The translations under genes and the position numbers were made by a program. Below, piece after piece: positions 25,548-35,611 of a stretch of DNA of 64,000 nucleotides. The notes below the pieces were generated by a model, which was not told the origin of the DNA, searched no databases, and was given only the letters and a program-made list of their open reading frames with translations. This DNA is from Nostoc sp. ATCC 43529 (GTDB taxonomy: Bacteria > Cyanobacteriota > Cyanobacteriia > Cyanobacteriales > Nostocaceae). Position 1 is the stretch's first letter. Every line of letters begins with the position of its first letter. The stretch spans positions 957 to 64,956 of the forward strand of contig LWTK01000054.1 in the NCBI GenBank assembly GCA_003326205.1, in the 5' to 3' direction.

Positions 25548-26399
25548 ATGATACAAAAAATTTTGTTAGCTGTATCGGGATTGGGACATGCGGAAGAAAT
25601 GCTCAAAACCCTCAGAGAAATCCCTTCAATTCAATCTGCAAAAATTACAGTTTTGCATGTAGTTCCAGCAAAAAGTACTGCTGCTAATATGACGGCTAAA
25701 TGGGAAGAAGGCGGTAGAATTCTCGCTAATGCTATTCAAACGTTGAACTTAAATGCTAGCGAGGTTTCTTCAATTTTGCGCCAAGGCGACCCTAAAGATG
25801 TAGTTTGTCAAGTAGCTGATGAAATCGACGCTGATTTAATTGTTATGGGTTCGCGTGGACTCAAGCGGCTACAATCGATTTTATCCAACTCCGTTAGTCA
25901 GTACGTTTTTCAGCTATCTTCTCGCCCCATGTTGCTTGTCAAGGATGACATTTATGTCAAAAGAATTAAGCGCATTATGGTGGCAATAGACAATTCTGAT
26001 GCTGCGAAAAACTGCTTGAAATTGGCACTGTTTTTGTTGCGAGACATTCAGGGTGGTGAGTTGATTTTGGCAAATATCGCCACAGATTTTGGCGGTAAAA
26101 AATCAGAAATAACTCAAGTTACTGCCGACAAAAATCCAGTTTTGGCAGCCGCAGTTGTAGAAGCAGAAAAATACGGCATCAAACCTCGTTGTTATATCAG
26201 TAGTGGTAAACCTGGTGAAGAAATTTGTCGGTTAGCAGAGGAGTTGAATGTAGACTTATTATTGCTCGGTTCTCCAGATCGTCGTCCGTCGATCGCTAAG
26301 AGTTTTGTTGATATCGACCGACTCATCGGTACATCTTTGTCTGATTATGTCCGAGTCAATGCCACTTGTCCAGTATTGCTAGCACGAACCATCGCTTAA
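25548..26399 (+). CDS. Tandem universal stress protein (two UspA domains), 283 aa
   Basis: Two Usp domains lie head to tail. Domain 1 (residues 1-135) has ILLAVSGLGHAEEM and the ATP-site-like VMGSRGLKRLQSILSNSVS. Domain 2 (about 140-283) has RIMVAIDNSDAAKN and LLLGSPDRRP, then ATCPVLLAR. Domain 1 keeps the G-x2-G-x9-G-S/T ATP-binding pattern in recognisable form (GSRGLKRLQSILSNSVS); domain 2 has it less clearly. Usp proteins bind nucleotides and modulate stress survival. No specific role is visible. Confidence 0.88.
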   Translation: MIQKILLAVSGLGHAEEMLKTLREIPSIQSAKITVLHVVPAKSTAANMTAKWEEGGRILANAIQTLNLNASEVSSILRQGDPKDVVCQVADEIDADLIVMGSRGLKRLQSILSNSVSQYVFQLSSRPMLLVKDDIYVKRIKRIMVAIDNSDAAKNCLKLALFLLRDIQGGELILANIATDFGGKKSEITQVTADKNPVLAAAVVEAEKYGIKPRCYISSGKPGEEICRLAEELNVDLLLLGSPDRRPSIAKSFVDIDRLIGTSLSDYVRVNATCPVLLARTIA

Positions 26400-26576
26400 A
26401 GTAAAAAGTGCTGAGTATCAAAATGTAGGACTGACAGCAGAATTCAAAATCCAGAATTAAAATAGGCGATCTGCCTAGCTACCAGACCTAGATGCTGTAC
26501 TTCACGCTTCTTCAAATCTGCTGTGGATACTAAACAACCCAGATTTTGTCTCTACTACTGGGCACGTCCATAAATA

Positions 26577-26608
26577 AAAGCCCCTACATTATTAGTGCAG
26601 GGGTTTTA
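26577..26608 (-). terminator. psbM terminator
   Basis: On the minus strand, about 20 bp past the psbM stop, an 8-bp stem CCCCTGCA/TGTAGGGG (one G-U pair) is followed by CTTTTATTT. This is a good rho-independent terminator. Confidence 0.75.
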
Positions 26609-26624
26609 TTTTATACACAAGCTA

Positions 26625-26741
26625 TTAAGTATCTTTTCCACCTTCGCGGCTAGCAGTTTGGATGTACAGAATTAATAAAAACACAGAGGGCACAAGTACG
26701 AACAAAATGCTCGCTACGAACCCCAGGTCATTAACTTGCAT
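26625..26741 (-). CDS. psbM: Photosystem II reaction center protein M, 38 aa
   Basis: Translation from ATG 26741 begins [20 protein letters not shown], continues through a single membrane helix and ends in a short hydrophilic tail ([10 protein letters not shown]). Sequence, length and topology match cyanobacterial PsbM, a single-helix subunit at the photosystem II dimer interface. It is short enough to be missed by gene finders. It is on the same strand as, and downstream of, the ferredoxin-like gene, with its own terminator. Confidence 0.95.
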   Translation of the reverse strand: MQVNDLGFVASILFVLVPSVFLLILYIQTASREGGKDT

Positions 26742-26858
26742 GGCAAGAAAGCCTCTCTTAAATTTTTAATCAACAACATTAGGATATCATCATCGATGGC
26801 AGAGTTGACTGAAATTTTTTACTTGCTTAAATGCTAGCAACGGGTAATTCCAAAAAAC

Positions 26859-27155
26859 TTAAGGCTTTGTGACTACACTGACAGGCCCATTCACCAAAGT
26901 TTGACAAGCAAGGCGGTAATTTTCCGGCTTTTTCTTTAATTTTCGGTTTTCTACATCTGTACGGGGCGAAAGGTTCTGTTGTCCTTCCACTATCTCGACA
27001 ATGCAAGTACCACATTGACCGTAGCCACCGCAATTGGTCATTTTGCCAATCAATGTATATATATCAATGTTATTTTGAATCGCTTTGAGCCGGAGATTGG
27101 CACCATCGGCCGCCACTACTTCTTTATTTTCTTTAACAAATTTGATATTACCCAT
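26859..27155 (-). CDS. 2Fe-2S ferredoxin-like protein, 98 aa
   Basis: A plant/bacterial-type [2Fe-2S] domain with four cluster cysteines: Cys42, Cys48, Cys51 ([11 protein letters not shown]) and Cys84 (RLACQT). The spacing C-x5-C-x2-C is that of adrenodoxin/bacterial-type or chlorosome-type ferredoxins rather than of photosynthetic PetF (C-x4-C-x2-C). A perfect AAGGAGG site 5-8 bases before ATG 27155 decides the start; a longer frame upstream is rejected. It is a soluble electron carrier of unknown partner, located between psbK and psbM. Confidence 0.9.
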   Translation of the reverse strand: MGNIKFVKENKEVVAADGANLRLKAIQNNIDIYTLIGKMTNCGGYGQCGTCIVEIVEGQQNLSPRTDVENRKLKKKPENYRLACQTLVNGPVSVVTKP

Positions 27156-27290
27156 AATTGATTCCTCCTTGACTCTCAGCTTGGCTTTCAAGGCTTAATA
27201 TTGACATGGCTTGACTCATATCTTACTTATTATAATAATTCATTACAAAATATTAACAAATGTTAATTTAACAAATATAGGTCATAAAAA

Positions 27291-27315
27291 TAGGACAGGC
27301 ATTGTACCTGTCCTA
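27291..27315 (-). terminator. psbK terminator
   Basis: A perfect 9-bp stem TAGGACAGG/CCTGTCCTA with a 7-base loop starts 27 bp past the psbK stop on the minus strand. A/T-rich sequence follows. Confidence 0.75.
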
Positions 27316-27341
27316 ATAAAAACATTGAAAAATCAATTAAC

Positions 27342-27479
27342 TTACCTAAACCCTACGGCTGCTTGCCAAACGAAAGCGAGCAACAAAAAGAATACGGGAA
27401 TAACTGGGAGAACATCCACTAAAGGATCAAAGATTTGGTAAGCTTCAGGCAGTTTTGCTAATAAAAGTGCTGCTTCCAT
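27342..27479 (-). CDS. psbK: Photosystem II reaction center protein K, 45 aa
   Basis: ATG 27479 opens [20 protein letters not shown], where the mature protein begins at the KLPEAY segment after a short cleaved leader. A Pro-containing membrane helix ([20 protein letters not shown]) follows and the protein ends AVGFR. This is typical PsbK, a single-helix subunit near CP43. It lies downstream of tgt on the same strand, a neighbourhood known from other cyanobacteria. Confidence 0.96.
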
Positions 27480-27537
27480 GTTTGTTTAAATCCACCTATC
27501 CAACACAGCGTTAATAATTGAGAAATATCTTAACATG

Positions 27538-27617
27538 GTTTGGTCATTGGTAATTTGGTCATTAGTCATTAGTCATTGGTCATTGGTCATTGGTCATTGG
27601 TCATTGGTCATTAGTTA
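27538..27617. repeat. GGTCATT/AGTCATT heptamer tract between tgt and psbK
   Basis: About ten tandem heptanucleotides reach almost to the tgt stop at 27622. Confidence 0.8.
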
Positions 27618-27621
27618 TTAG

Positions 27622-28803
<1,182 letters not shown>

Positions 28804-28808
28804 CTACA

Positions 28809-28844
28809 TGATGTAGGGGCAATTCATGAATTGCCCCTACATCA
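28809..28844. repeat. Perfect 36-bp palindrome
   Basis: Two 18-base arms (TGATGTAGGGGCAATTCA and its complement) join directly. It belongs to the GGGGCA palindrome family also seen at 10646-10671. Confidence 0.85.
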
Positions 28845-28939
28845 ATAAAGCGCAGCCTTACATAAAATTTATATAACAGTTACACTTCCAAGTTACATAT
28901 TCTGGGGTTAAGACCGTCCTTTGTCGCTTGTTATTCAGT

Positions 28940-28974
28940 AATGACCAATGACCAATGACCAATGACCAATGACA
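28940..28974. repeat. AATGACC heptamers
   Basis: Five head-to-tail AATGACC units lie just past the stop of the 150-aa hypothetical gene. Confidence 0.8.
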
Positions 28975-29005
28975 AAGCACAGCCCCCATGAGCGTTTTAG
29001 CTTAT

Positions 29006-29458
29006 TTAGAAAGAATCAGAACAGTCATCATCAATTTCTGCATCCCATCTAGCTGAAAGTACTTGCTCCATCATTGCTTCTATGGCGCTGACGTTTAAGC
29101 TTCGCTCTCGTCGCTCTTGCAGAGGGGTTGACCGAGGAATCAACCTCAGACACACTCCTTCTTGCATCAAATCAAAATAAGTTTCTTGTTCCGACGACTG
29201 TTTGAGTTCTAAATAGTCAAAACTACAAACATTTAAATATAGTGCGTGGTTAGCCACTAAGGTAGACCTTTGCGGGTTGGCAAAAACTTCCATCACATCC
29301 CCTTCACCCTCACTCAGTACCTTGTCTTCTTGGGTGTAGATGTAGTGGACTCGACCTAAATCTGTCAGCAATCGCCGCATGTCGAGCTTATTCACAATAA
29401 TGCCCGCGTTCACAATGCACGGAGCTGGTATGCTGGTGTCGGGTAGATGGTGACTCAT
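29006..29458 (-). CDS. Conserved-looking hypothetical protein, 150 aa
   Basis: No family is recognised. The start is ATG 29458 (MSHHLPDTSIPAPCIVNAGI). The sequence is balanced in composition and reads as a folded domain: strands VHYIYTQEDKVL, GDVMEVFANPQRSTLVANHA and YLNVCSFDYLEL, then an acidic tail (DAEIDDDCSDSF). There is no signal peptide or membrane segment. It lies upstream of tgt on the same strand, but 247 bp with a palindrome separate them, so an operon is doubtful. Confidence 0.75.
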   Translation of the reverse strand: MSHHLPDTSIPAPCIVNAGIIVNKLDMRRLLTDLGRVHYIYTQEDKVLSEGEGDVMEVFANPQRSTLVANHALYLNVCSFDYLELKQSSEQETYFDLMQEGVCLRLIPRSTPLQERRERSLNVSAIEAMMEQVLSARWDAEIDDDCSDSF

Positions 29459-29985
29459 AGGGAAATAGCGATTGAGCTACGGAGAGTAGAAAACATAGGC
29501 TAAACAGTCATATTGAATAGCTTAATTTACTCCCTAATATTTTAAAAAATATCATTTGTGGGGCAATCGTCTATTGACAACCGTCTACTTCTTAGATAGC
29601 AATAGACTTTTTTCAGTGGTTGATTACCTATTCCACTATTGGCATTTTACCATGTTGAGGCTTTCTTAAAATCTGCGTTAGTGCTGGATATCCTCCGATT
29701 TAAAGATGTGGAGTTTTGCACCTATCGCCCAAGTCGAAATCGACTAAGTTTCTAGTTAAGTAATACAAAACACTAATTTTGCTCCTTGATGGAATTGTAA
29801 CGTATTTAAGCGACTTCTTGTATAAAAAGACACTTTTAAATCTTGAATTACCACTGAGAACAGCATAACAAAATTTTCAGGGATAATCTCTAATGGAAGT
29901 AAATCTTATTTAAAGCTTTAAAGTCTCCAGATGTTATTTCTACTGAAACTCAGACTGTTATCGAGTAATTAACAATGTAACTCAA
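29459..29985. other. Divergent intergenic region upstream of cobS
   Basis: 527 bp with no gene and no strong repeat. It should carry the promoters of the 150-aa gene and cobS. No B12 riboswitch core could be recognised with confidence. Confidence 0.45.
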
Positions 29986-30765
29986 ATGATGAAACAGCAA
30001 CAATGGTGGAAAAACCTGCTGTTCAATCTGGCAGCGAGTATTATATTTTACACAGTTATCCCACTGCCGTATTTGAATGGATTAGACTTTCGGGGAGTGG
30101 CGCGTCTTGCCTCAATTGTAGGGTTGATAATTGGGGGAATTTTAGGGTTACTCGATATGGTGATGAATTACATTGGCATACCAGTGTTAACTCGTAGTGC
30201 CTTGGTAGTCAGTCTTTGGATTGCCATAACTGGAGGACTGCATTTAGATGGGGCAATGGATACTGCCGATGGCTTAGCAGTGGGCGATCCAAATCGGCGA
30301 TTGCAGGTGATGGCAGATAGCGCCACAGGTGCCTTTGGGGCAATGGCAGCGATCGCCTTAGTACTATTAAAGATAACAGCCTTAACGGACATACCAGAAA
30401 ACCGTTGGCTGGTATTGATGGCTGCTTGTGGTTGGGGACGTTGGGGACAGCAAATAGCCATCGCTCGATATCCTTACCTAAAACCAACTGGCAAAGGTGC
30501 CTTTCACAAACAAGCCATTCGTTCTTACAAAGATTTGTTACCGGGATTGTTGTTGCTGTTGAGTTTGAGTGCTTTAGTATGGCTGATGGATAAACAGCAG
30601 CTATTTTTGCCAATAGCAATGATAATTGCTGGAAGTGCGATCGCCACTTTCACAGCCGCCTGGTTCAACCACAAATTAGGCGGACACACAGGAGACACCT
30701 ACGGCGCAGTCGTCGAGTGGACTGAAGCCCTATTTCTCTGTGTGTTGACTGCTGTAGGAGGTTAA
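29986..30765 (+). CDS. cobS: Adenosylcobinamide-GDP ribazoletransferase (cobalamin synthase)
   Basis: CobS joins alpha-ribazole to adenosylcobinamide-GDP at the membrane in the last step of (pseudo)cobalamin assembly. The 259-aa protein has the diagnostic Asp-rich motif [16 protein letters not shown] (around residues 84-100), a second region [15 protein letters not shown], and the C-terminal [13 protein letters not shown]. It has several membrane helices. Two adjacent ATGs (29986 and 29989) could start it. No other cob gene is nearby. Confidence 0.95.
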   Translation: MMKQQQWWKNLLFNLAASIIFYTVIPLPYLNGLDFRGVARLASIVGLIIGGILGLLDMVMNYIGIPVLTRSALVVSLWIAITGGLHLDGAMDTADGLAVGDPNRRLQVMADSATGAFGAMAAIALVLLKITALTDIPENRWLVLMAACGWGRWGQQIAIARYPYLKPTGKGAFHKQAIRSYKDLLPGLLLLLSLSALVWLMDKQQLFLPIAMIIAGSAIATFTAAWFNHKLGGHTGDTYGAVVEWTEALFLCVLTAVGG

Positions 30766-30850
30766 GAGTTAGGAATCAGGAGTGAGGAGTAAACAGTTAA
30801 AAACTCATAACTCCTAACTCCCAACTCCCAACTCCCAACTCCTAACTCCA
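30765..30850. repeat. GTTAGGA / AACTCCT heptamers in inverted arrangement
   Basis: GTTAGGA-type units follow cobS, and CAACTCC/TAACTCC units follow the convergent PPC-domain gene. The two halves are complementary and could fold into a terminator for both. Confidence 0.65.
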
Positions 30851-30852
30851 CT

Positions 30853-31308
30853 TCATTTAATCGGTTGCAATTTCGTCACCTTGAGTTTAAAAGCCCCAAC
30901 CCCAGTTTCTCCAAAAGACCGGACGCGGATAACATAAGTCCCTGTTTCTACAATGCGAGTAAATAGTAGAGAATTGCTACTACCATCAGGGCCGTCATCA
31001 TTTTCTGCTAAAGTTGAACCATCAGGTGCTAGCAGTGTGATAATGCTATCAAAGCTTTCGGACGATAGATCGACTGCTAAATTATCGCCCTTCTCTAGCT
31101 TGACTGTGTAATCGCGGGCAAATCCACCTTGACCTGTGGGAATGTCTTTGTCTGAAAGACTATCGGAAAATTCAGTACTGTTAGATAAGGGAATTGGACT
31201 ATATAACTTATTTTGAGCCAAGGCTGCACTTGTACTGATACCTATTGCCAGCAACGTGGCAGGAATAACGATCGATTGTTTTAAACCCGCCGCAAAAGCT
31301 TTATCCAT
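30853..31308 (-). CDS. Secreted protein with a PPC (pre-peptidase C-terminal) domain, 151 aa
   Basis: A signal peptide ends around ALAQ (residues 30-32). The remainder is one beta-sandwich PPC domain: DYTVKLEKGDNLAVDLSSES, FDSIITLLAPDGSTLAENDD, then GTYVIRVRSFGETGVGAFKL. PPC domains usually accompany secreted proteases; alone, as here, they are extracellular or periplasmic modules of unknown role. The start is ATG 31308. Confidence 0.85.
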   Translation of the reverse strand: MDKAFAAGLKQSIVIPATLLAIGISTSAALAQNKLYSPIPLSNSTEFSDSLSDKDIPTGQGGFARDYTVKLEKGDNLAVDLSSESFDSIITLLAPDGSTLAENDDGPDGSSNSLLFTRIVETGTYVIRVRSFGETGVGAFKLKVTKLQPIK

Positions 31309-31383
31309 AAAATTTCAAGCAATTTTTCCGCAAAATTAGGGTAAATTGGTCAACCCATACACTTTTGTGCCCAAGGTTGCCCA

Positions 31384-32073
31384 TTATTTCTCGATTGATT
31401 TGTCTTTGACGGTAGTGGCTACTGCTACTAATCCTAAGACCACAATTCCATACTCACGAAGTGTTTGCACAGCAGATCTGGCAGTAGCACCAGTAGTATA
31501 AATGTCGTCCACTAACAGTACTGGGACATTTGGAGGACTATGGCGAAATTCTTGCCCAACAGCAAAAGCTGTCTTCAAGTTTTGTTCTCGCCCAGATACC
31601 GATAAACCAAATTGGGCTTGGGTTTGTCGCACTCTTGTTAATCCATTTAGTTTCAATTTTAATCCAGTTATTTGGCAGAAGCTTTGTGCTATTAAGGCAG
31701 CTTGATTGTATTTACGTTGATGCAGCTTACTAGCGTGGAGTGGAATGGGAACTACCACAGTCTGGCTATCTCGTTTGGGTGAATTCAATAACCAAGATTC
31801 TCCTAACCATTGCCCCAAAGGACGGGCTATTTGGGGCTGATTTTCGTATTTCATCACCGCGATCGCCCTTTTGACTATACCCCCATACTCACCCCAGCAA
31901 AATACTGGTAGTGGTTCTTTCCACAGAGAAATTGAGTCTTGACGTTGACATTTTTGCAATTGTCTAGCACAGTTGTCACAGATTTCTTGGGAAGTTGAGC
32001 GTTGACACAGTGGGCAATGGGATTGGAGAAAAAGATTAAGTAAGCTTGTAAGATTTTGAGTCAATCTGTGCAT
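31384..32073 (-). CDS. comF: ComF family phosphoribosyltransferase-like protein, 229 aa
   Basis: The N-terminal zinc finger has four cysteines (C20, C23, C32, C35: CPLCQR...ICDNC). The C-terminal phosphoribosyltransferase fold carries the PRPP-binding loop VLLVDDIYTTGATARS. ComF proteins are needed for DNA uptake in competent bacteria, including cyanobacteria, although their biochemical step is unsettled. Length is usual. The start is ATG 32073, and dense heptamer repeats lie immediately upstream. Confidence 0.87.
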   Translation of the reverse strand: MHRLTQNLTSLLNLFLQSHCPLCQRSTSQEICDNCARQLQKCQRQDSISLWKEPLPVFCWGEYGGIVKRAIAVMKYENQPQIARPLGQWLGESWLLNSPKRDSQTVVVPIPLHASKLHQRKYNQAALIAQSFCQITGLKLKLNGLTRVRQTQAQFGLSVSGREQNLKTAFAVGQEFRHSPPNVPVLLVDDIYTTGATARSAVQTLREYGIVVLGLVAVATTVKDKSIEK

Positions 32074-32083
32074 TTAGAATTGT

Positions 32084-32306
32084 CCTTTGTCATTTGTCGT
32101 TTGTCATTTGTCATTTGTCGTTTGTCCTTTGTGATTTGTCCTGCGTCATTTGTTCTTTGCCCTTTATTCATTAACAATGACCAATGACTAATGACCAATG
32201 ACTAATGACCAATGACCAATGACCAATGACCAATGACCAATGACTAATGACTAATGACTAATGACTAATGACCAATGACTAATGACTAATGACTAATGAC
32301 TAATGA
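32084..32306. repeat. Long heptamer tract (TTTGTCA, then AATGACC/AATGACT)
   Basis: It is about 220 bp, the longest such array in the window. TTTGTCATTTGTCG-type units (32084-32165) change to AATGACC/AATGACT units (32178-32306). The right end enters the last codons and stop of the GNAT gene. Confidence 0.85.
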
Positions 32307-32777
32307 CTTAAAATAGACGCGATCGCAGCGTTTTGTTTCTATTCCTGTTGCTGGTTTGTAGCCGTTGCTTTCATATAGCTTGACTGCTTCTACTAAAACG
32401 CTGGCAGTTTCAATCCAGATTTGCTCAAAACCGCGTTCTGCGATCGCTGCTTCTAGCTGTTGTAACAAATATTTCCCCAATCCTAAACCCCTAATGCTGG
32501 GTAAAAGATACATTTTGCGTATTTCTACAGCTTTTTTGCCACGTTGGATGGGGTAGTATGCCCCAGTTCCTACTAACTGGCTTTGGTGCTCAATTACCCA
32601 AAACTCTCCCCCAGTGTCTAAATAAAATTCTTCTACTTGCAGCACATCACGGTCAGCACCGTTTGGTTCCCAACCCAAACCGTATTCTGATAAGACATAA
32701 TTGATTACTTGGGCAGCTCTGGTGCGATCGCTTGGCACCCAATTACGAATTAAAAAGTCTTGATAATATTTTTTCAT
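32286..32777 (-). CDS. GNAT family N-acetyltransferase, 163 aa
   Basis: A GCN5-related acetyltransferase. The acetyl-CoA site is visible as IRKMYLLPSIRGLGLGKYLL (R-x2-G-x-G/A pattern), preceded by the strand FWVIEHQSQLVGTGAYYP. The final residues KSLVISH and the stop codon are encoded by the heptamer repeat that abuts the gene, so the native C-terminus was probably replaced or trimmed by repeat growth. The substrate is unknown. The start is ATG 32777. Confidence 0.87.
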   Translation of the reverse strand: MKKYYQDFLIRNWVPSDRTRAAQVINYVLSEYGLGWEPNGADRDVLQVEEFYLDTGGEFWVIEHQSQLVGTGAYYPIQRGKKAVEIRKMYLLPSIRGLGLGKYLLQQLEAAIAERGFEQIWIETASVLVEAVKLYESNGYKPATGIETKRCDRVYFKSLVISH

Positions 32778-33258
32778 ACCATTTGCTGGTAAAGTTTACA
32801 CAGAAAAATTTTCTGGTTCTATATCCCAATTTACTCAGCAAATAGGTTTTCTGGCAGATTTTAGTTCTGAGGTTTGCAATTATCTTACTTCTCTATACCT
32901 GGAGCGCTTGTGTGTAACACACCAGTAGGATTTACGCACTGAAGCTGGAAACATATATCTCCCCTAGCTCGCGATTTTTGGAGAGAATTTCTAAAGCCTG
33001 CTTGGAAGGAAGGTGGGAGATTTGAGGGCGTAAGTTCTGAGCAGATGGCAAATGAGCGAACTACACAAACTTAGTCTCAAAGCCAGGTATAATATCATAT
33101 CCTGTTAAAGAATTATTATTTATAAGGCAGTTCTTAGCAGGGGGAAAGAGACTTTTAGAATTTTTGCACAGATGCGGTAAACATAAGTGATGAGCCGGAC
33201 ATGATATAAATCCTGTTTCATTTCGCAATTGTGAATGGCGTAACTTTCATCGGTCATG
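32778..33258. other. Intergenic region
   Basis: 481 bp without a supported gene. It separates the GNAT gene from the glycosidase-like gene, both on the minus strand, and must carry the GNAT promoter. Confidence 0.45.
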
Positions 33259-34410
33259 CTAAAGATTTTTCAAAAACCTCGCTACCCCTTGCCAAATTGA
33301 AGTTGATTTGTTGTTACTCCCACCACCACGATTCAAATCTGATATCGTGGGAAACGATGCGGATTTTGCATAAGGCCTATTTCGCAAAACTTTTGCTAGA
33401 GCATTATTATTTTCTCGTAACCCTTCATAAAAAAAGAAGACTTCACCTTGAATACCAACTTGGCGATTGTATTCAATTGCCTGCACTAAATATTCTGGAC
33501 TTATACAATAATTGCCAAGCTTCATCAAAATTCCTGGCGCTAACTTTGACAAGTTTGCATCAGTAAACTGTTGAGTTACCAGTTTATCAGCGATCGCCTG
33601 ATAACTACTAAAATCACGGCGATAAATCTGGGGATTAATTATATCAACTATTCCCCGATTGAGCCATGTGGGGGAGTCTTGCAGATATTCCACAAAAGCC
33701 CAATCATAGATATTAGGTGCGATGGCTACTAATAAATTAGGATTCACTGCTTTGACTTGCTGATACAGATGCGCCCAGAAATCAGTGAGAATATCTGCCC
33801 GCCACTGTAGCCATTGTGTATCCTTGGGATTTGATGGTGGGTCGCCATCGAATTGCTGACGATAACGTGTTAGAGTTAGTTGATCGTAACCGCCTTCACA
33901 AGGGAATGCTGGTAAGCGATCGTCCCCTTGGATGCCATCAACATCATAATTTTTGACAACTTCTAGCACTAAGTTCAATAAGAATTCCTGCACTTGGGGG
34001 TCTAGGGCATTCAACCACTCAAAGCCGTTTTTGTTGAGTAAACTACCATTAGAATCCCGCCCAGCCCATTCTGGTTTTTTCTCTAAAAGAATACCGCCAT
34101 TCAATTTGTAAGAACTAGCAAAACCATATTCAAACCAAGGAATAACTTTCAACCCAACTCGTCGCGCCTCTATCACCACTTCTTCTAAAGGGTCGCGTCC
34201 TACAGACATGGGGTCAATTTCAACCCCAAAATTCTGTTGCATAATTTGACTAGGATACAAAGTTACTGCCTGATTCCAAACAACTGGAAACACGACATTA
34301 AATCCCGTCTCAGCAAGAAAATCCATTGCCTGAGCAATGCCTTCCTTCGATCTGAGAACTTGACTACCAGTAGTGGTCAGCCAGATACCACGCGTTTCGA
34401 TTATTGTCAT
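33259..34410 (-). CDS. GHL10 / family 10-like glycosyl hydrolase, 383 aa
   Basis: A TIM-barrel glycosidase-like protein (DUF187/GHL10 type). It shows ETRGIWLTTTGSQVL at the N-terminus, then FLAETGFNVVFPVVWNQA, GLKVIPWFEYGFA, a DGIQGDDRLP segment and DIINPQIYRR. No signal peptide is visible, unlike many secreted relatives, so it may act inside the cell. The substrate is unknown. The start is ATG 34410. Confidence 0.83.
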   Translation of the reverse strand: MTIIETRGIWLTTTGSQVLRSKEGIAQAMDFLAETGFNVVFPVVWNQAVTLYPSQIMQQNFGVEIDPMSVGRDPLEEVVIEARRVGLKVIPWFEYGFASSYKLNGGILLEKKPEWAGRDSNGSLLNKNGFEWLNALDPQVQEFLLNLVLEVVKNYDVDGIQGDDRLPAFPCEGGYDQLTLTRYRQQFDGDPPSNPKDTQWLQWRADILTDFWAHLYQQVKAVNPNLLVAIAPNIYDWAFVEYLQDSPTWLNRGIVDIINPQIYRRDFSSYQAIADKLVTQQFTDANLSKLAPGILMKLGNYCISPEYLVQAIEYNRQVGIQGEVFFFYEGLRENNNALAKVLRNRPYAKSASFPTISDLNRGGGSNNKSTSIWQGVARFLKNL

Positions 34411-34456
34411 TTTCAGAATTTAGATATCGTGGTTCCTTAACGAGCTAATTTTAAAC

Positions 34457-35101
34457 TTACGGGGTACTAGTTGGAGTTGGTGTTGCAGTTCCAGAATTAG
34501 CAATGGAACGAGCTTCTTGCAGGTGTTCTTGGAGAGCTGGTAGCGTTTGAGCTGCAAACGCTTTCACGTCTGCATCTTGTCCCTGTTGAGCTTGACTTTC
34601 AAATGCAGCGACATCCTTTTCATGAGCTTGAACCATGTGATTCATATATTCGCCATCGAATTGGACACCAGAAAGTTTAGATAACCGTTGCTTGACTTGC
34701 TGATTTTCATTGTTGAGAGTTTTTGGCAGCGTTACACCTTTTTGAGTTGCTAACTGTTGGAGTTGATTGTTCACCTGGGTGTGATCTTGAACCATACGCT
34801 GTCCAAACTGCTTGACTGCATTGCTAGCTGCACGTTCTGACGCCAGTTGTCCTAGTTGAACTTCTGCTAAACCATCTTGAGCCGCTTCATTTATAAACTC
34901 TCTGTCTGAAGAACTGAGGTTATTTTGTCCTGGTGCAGTTGTGGATAGTGATGGACTCTCGGTCGCTTGCACAGGCTCAGTTCCAGCAGGTGGAACTTCA
35001 GAGGTTGTATTCTGGTCATGCTGAGCAGTTGGCGTGCAACCAGTTGCCACAGATAAGGCGATCGCCACTAAACCAGTAGACAATATTTTGAAGTTAGGCA
35101 T
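34457..35101 (-). CDS. DUF4142 lipoprotein, 214 aa
   Basis: The start is set at ATG 35101 (MPNFKILSTG) with AGGAGA about 8 bases upstream; a longer frame is rejected. The signal ends in a lipobox (SVATGC), so it is a membrane-anchored lipoprotein. A Ser/Thr/Pro-rich linker leads to a DUF4142 four-helix domain (about 60-200: FINEAAQDGLAEVQLGQLAS, QRMVQDHTQVNNQLQQLA). The ferritin-like helices have no proven function. The C-terminus is Thr/Pro-rich. Confidence 0.88.
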   Translation of the reverse strand: MPNFKILSTGLVAIALSVATGCTPTAQHDQNTTSEVPPAGTEPVQATESPSLSTTAPGQNNLSSSDREFINEAAQDGLAEVQLGQLASERAASNAVKQFGQRMVQDHTQVNNQLQQLATQKGVTLPKTLNNENQQVKQRLSKLSGVQFDGEYMNHMVQAHEKDVAAFESQAQQGQDADVKAFAAQTLPALQEHLQEARSIANSGTATPTPTSTP

Positions 35102-35611
35102 AATCAATGTTCTCCTAAGATAAAGCTGTATCATACAAAGCAAAATTGCAGCAATTGAGAATGGAAAACTTAGTGATGCATAAGTGTTAAATGCGATCTT
35201 GTTGATGTTGAAGATGACAAATTAAAATCGCCAGACACAAAAAACTGATTATTTAAAGTCAGCCTTAGATTTGGAAGTGCAGCTCGAATAGTAAAAAAAA
35301 TGTTCTCTGAAAATACCTATCCTGCGACTGAATTTATCTTGACGCAGAATCGAAGTCTTTATAACTGAAGAGGGGTTCCAAAACTGAAGTTATTTGTAGT
35401 AAATTTAATCGGCGATCGCCTTTTCCTTTGATACTCAAGGAAGGGACGCGATCGCTTGGCTATCAATGCTAATACTAGGGTTAATGGTATCAAGCTAATT
35501 TTCAGAAAAATTGCTATCCTAATTCCTGCCTTTCAATAGATTTTGTTTGACTACAAATAATCTTAAATGTAATATTATCTACTGTTTTAAAAGATTGCAA
35601 TTGTATTAATT
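35102..35611. other. Divergent promoter region
   Basis: 510 bp between the DUF4142 gene and the hydrolase. There is no gene. Two GGCGATCGCC/GCGATCGC sites lie around 35410-35455. Confidence 0.45.

Noticed and set aside
33231-33566. 111-codon plus-strand frame
   Set aside because: It lies antisense to the GHL10-like gene, with no ribosome site.
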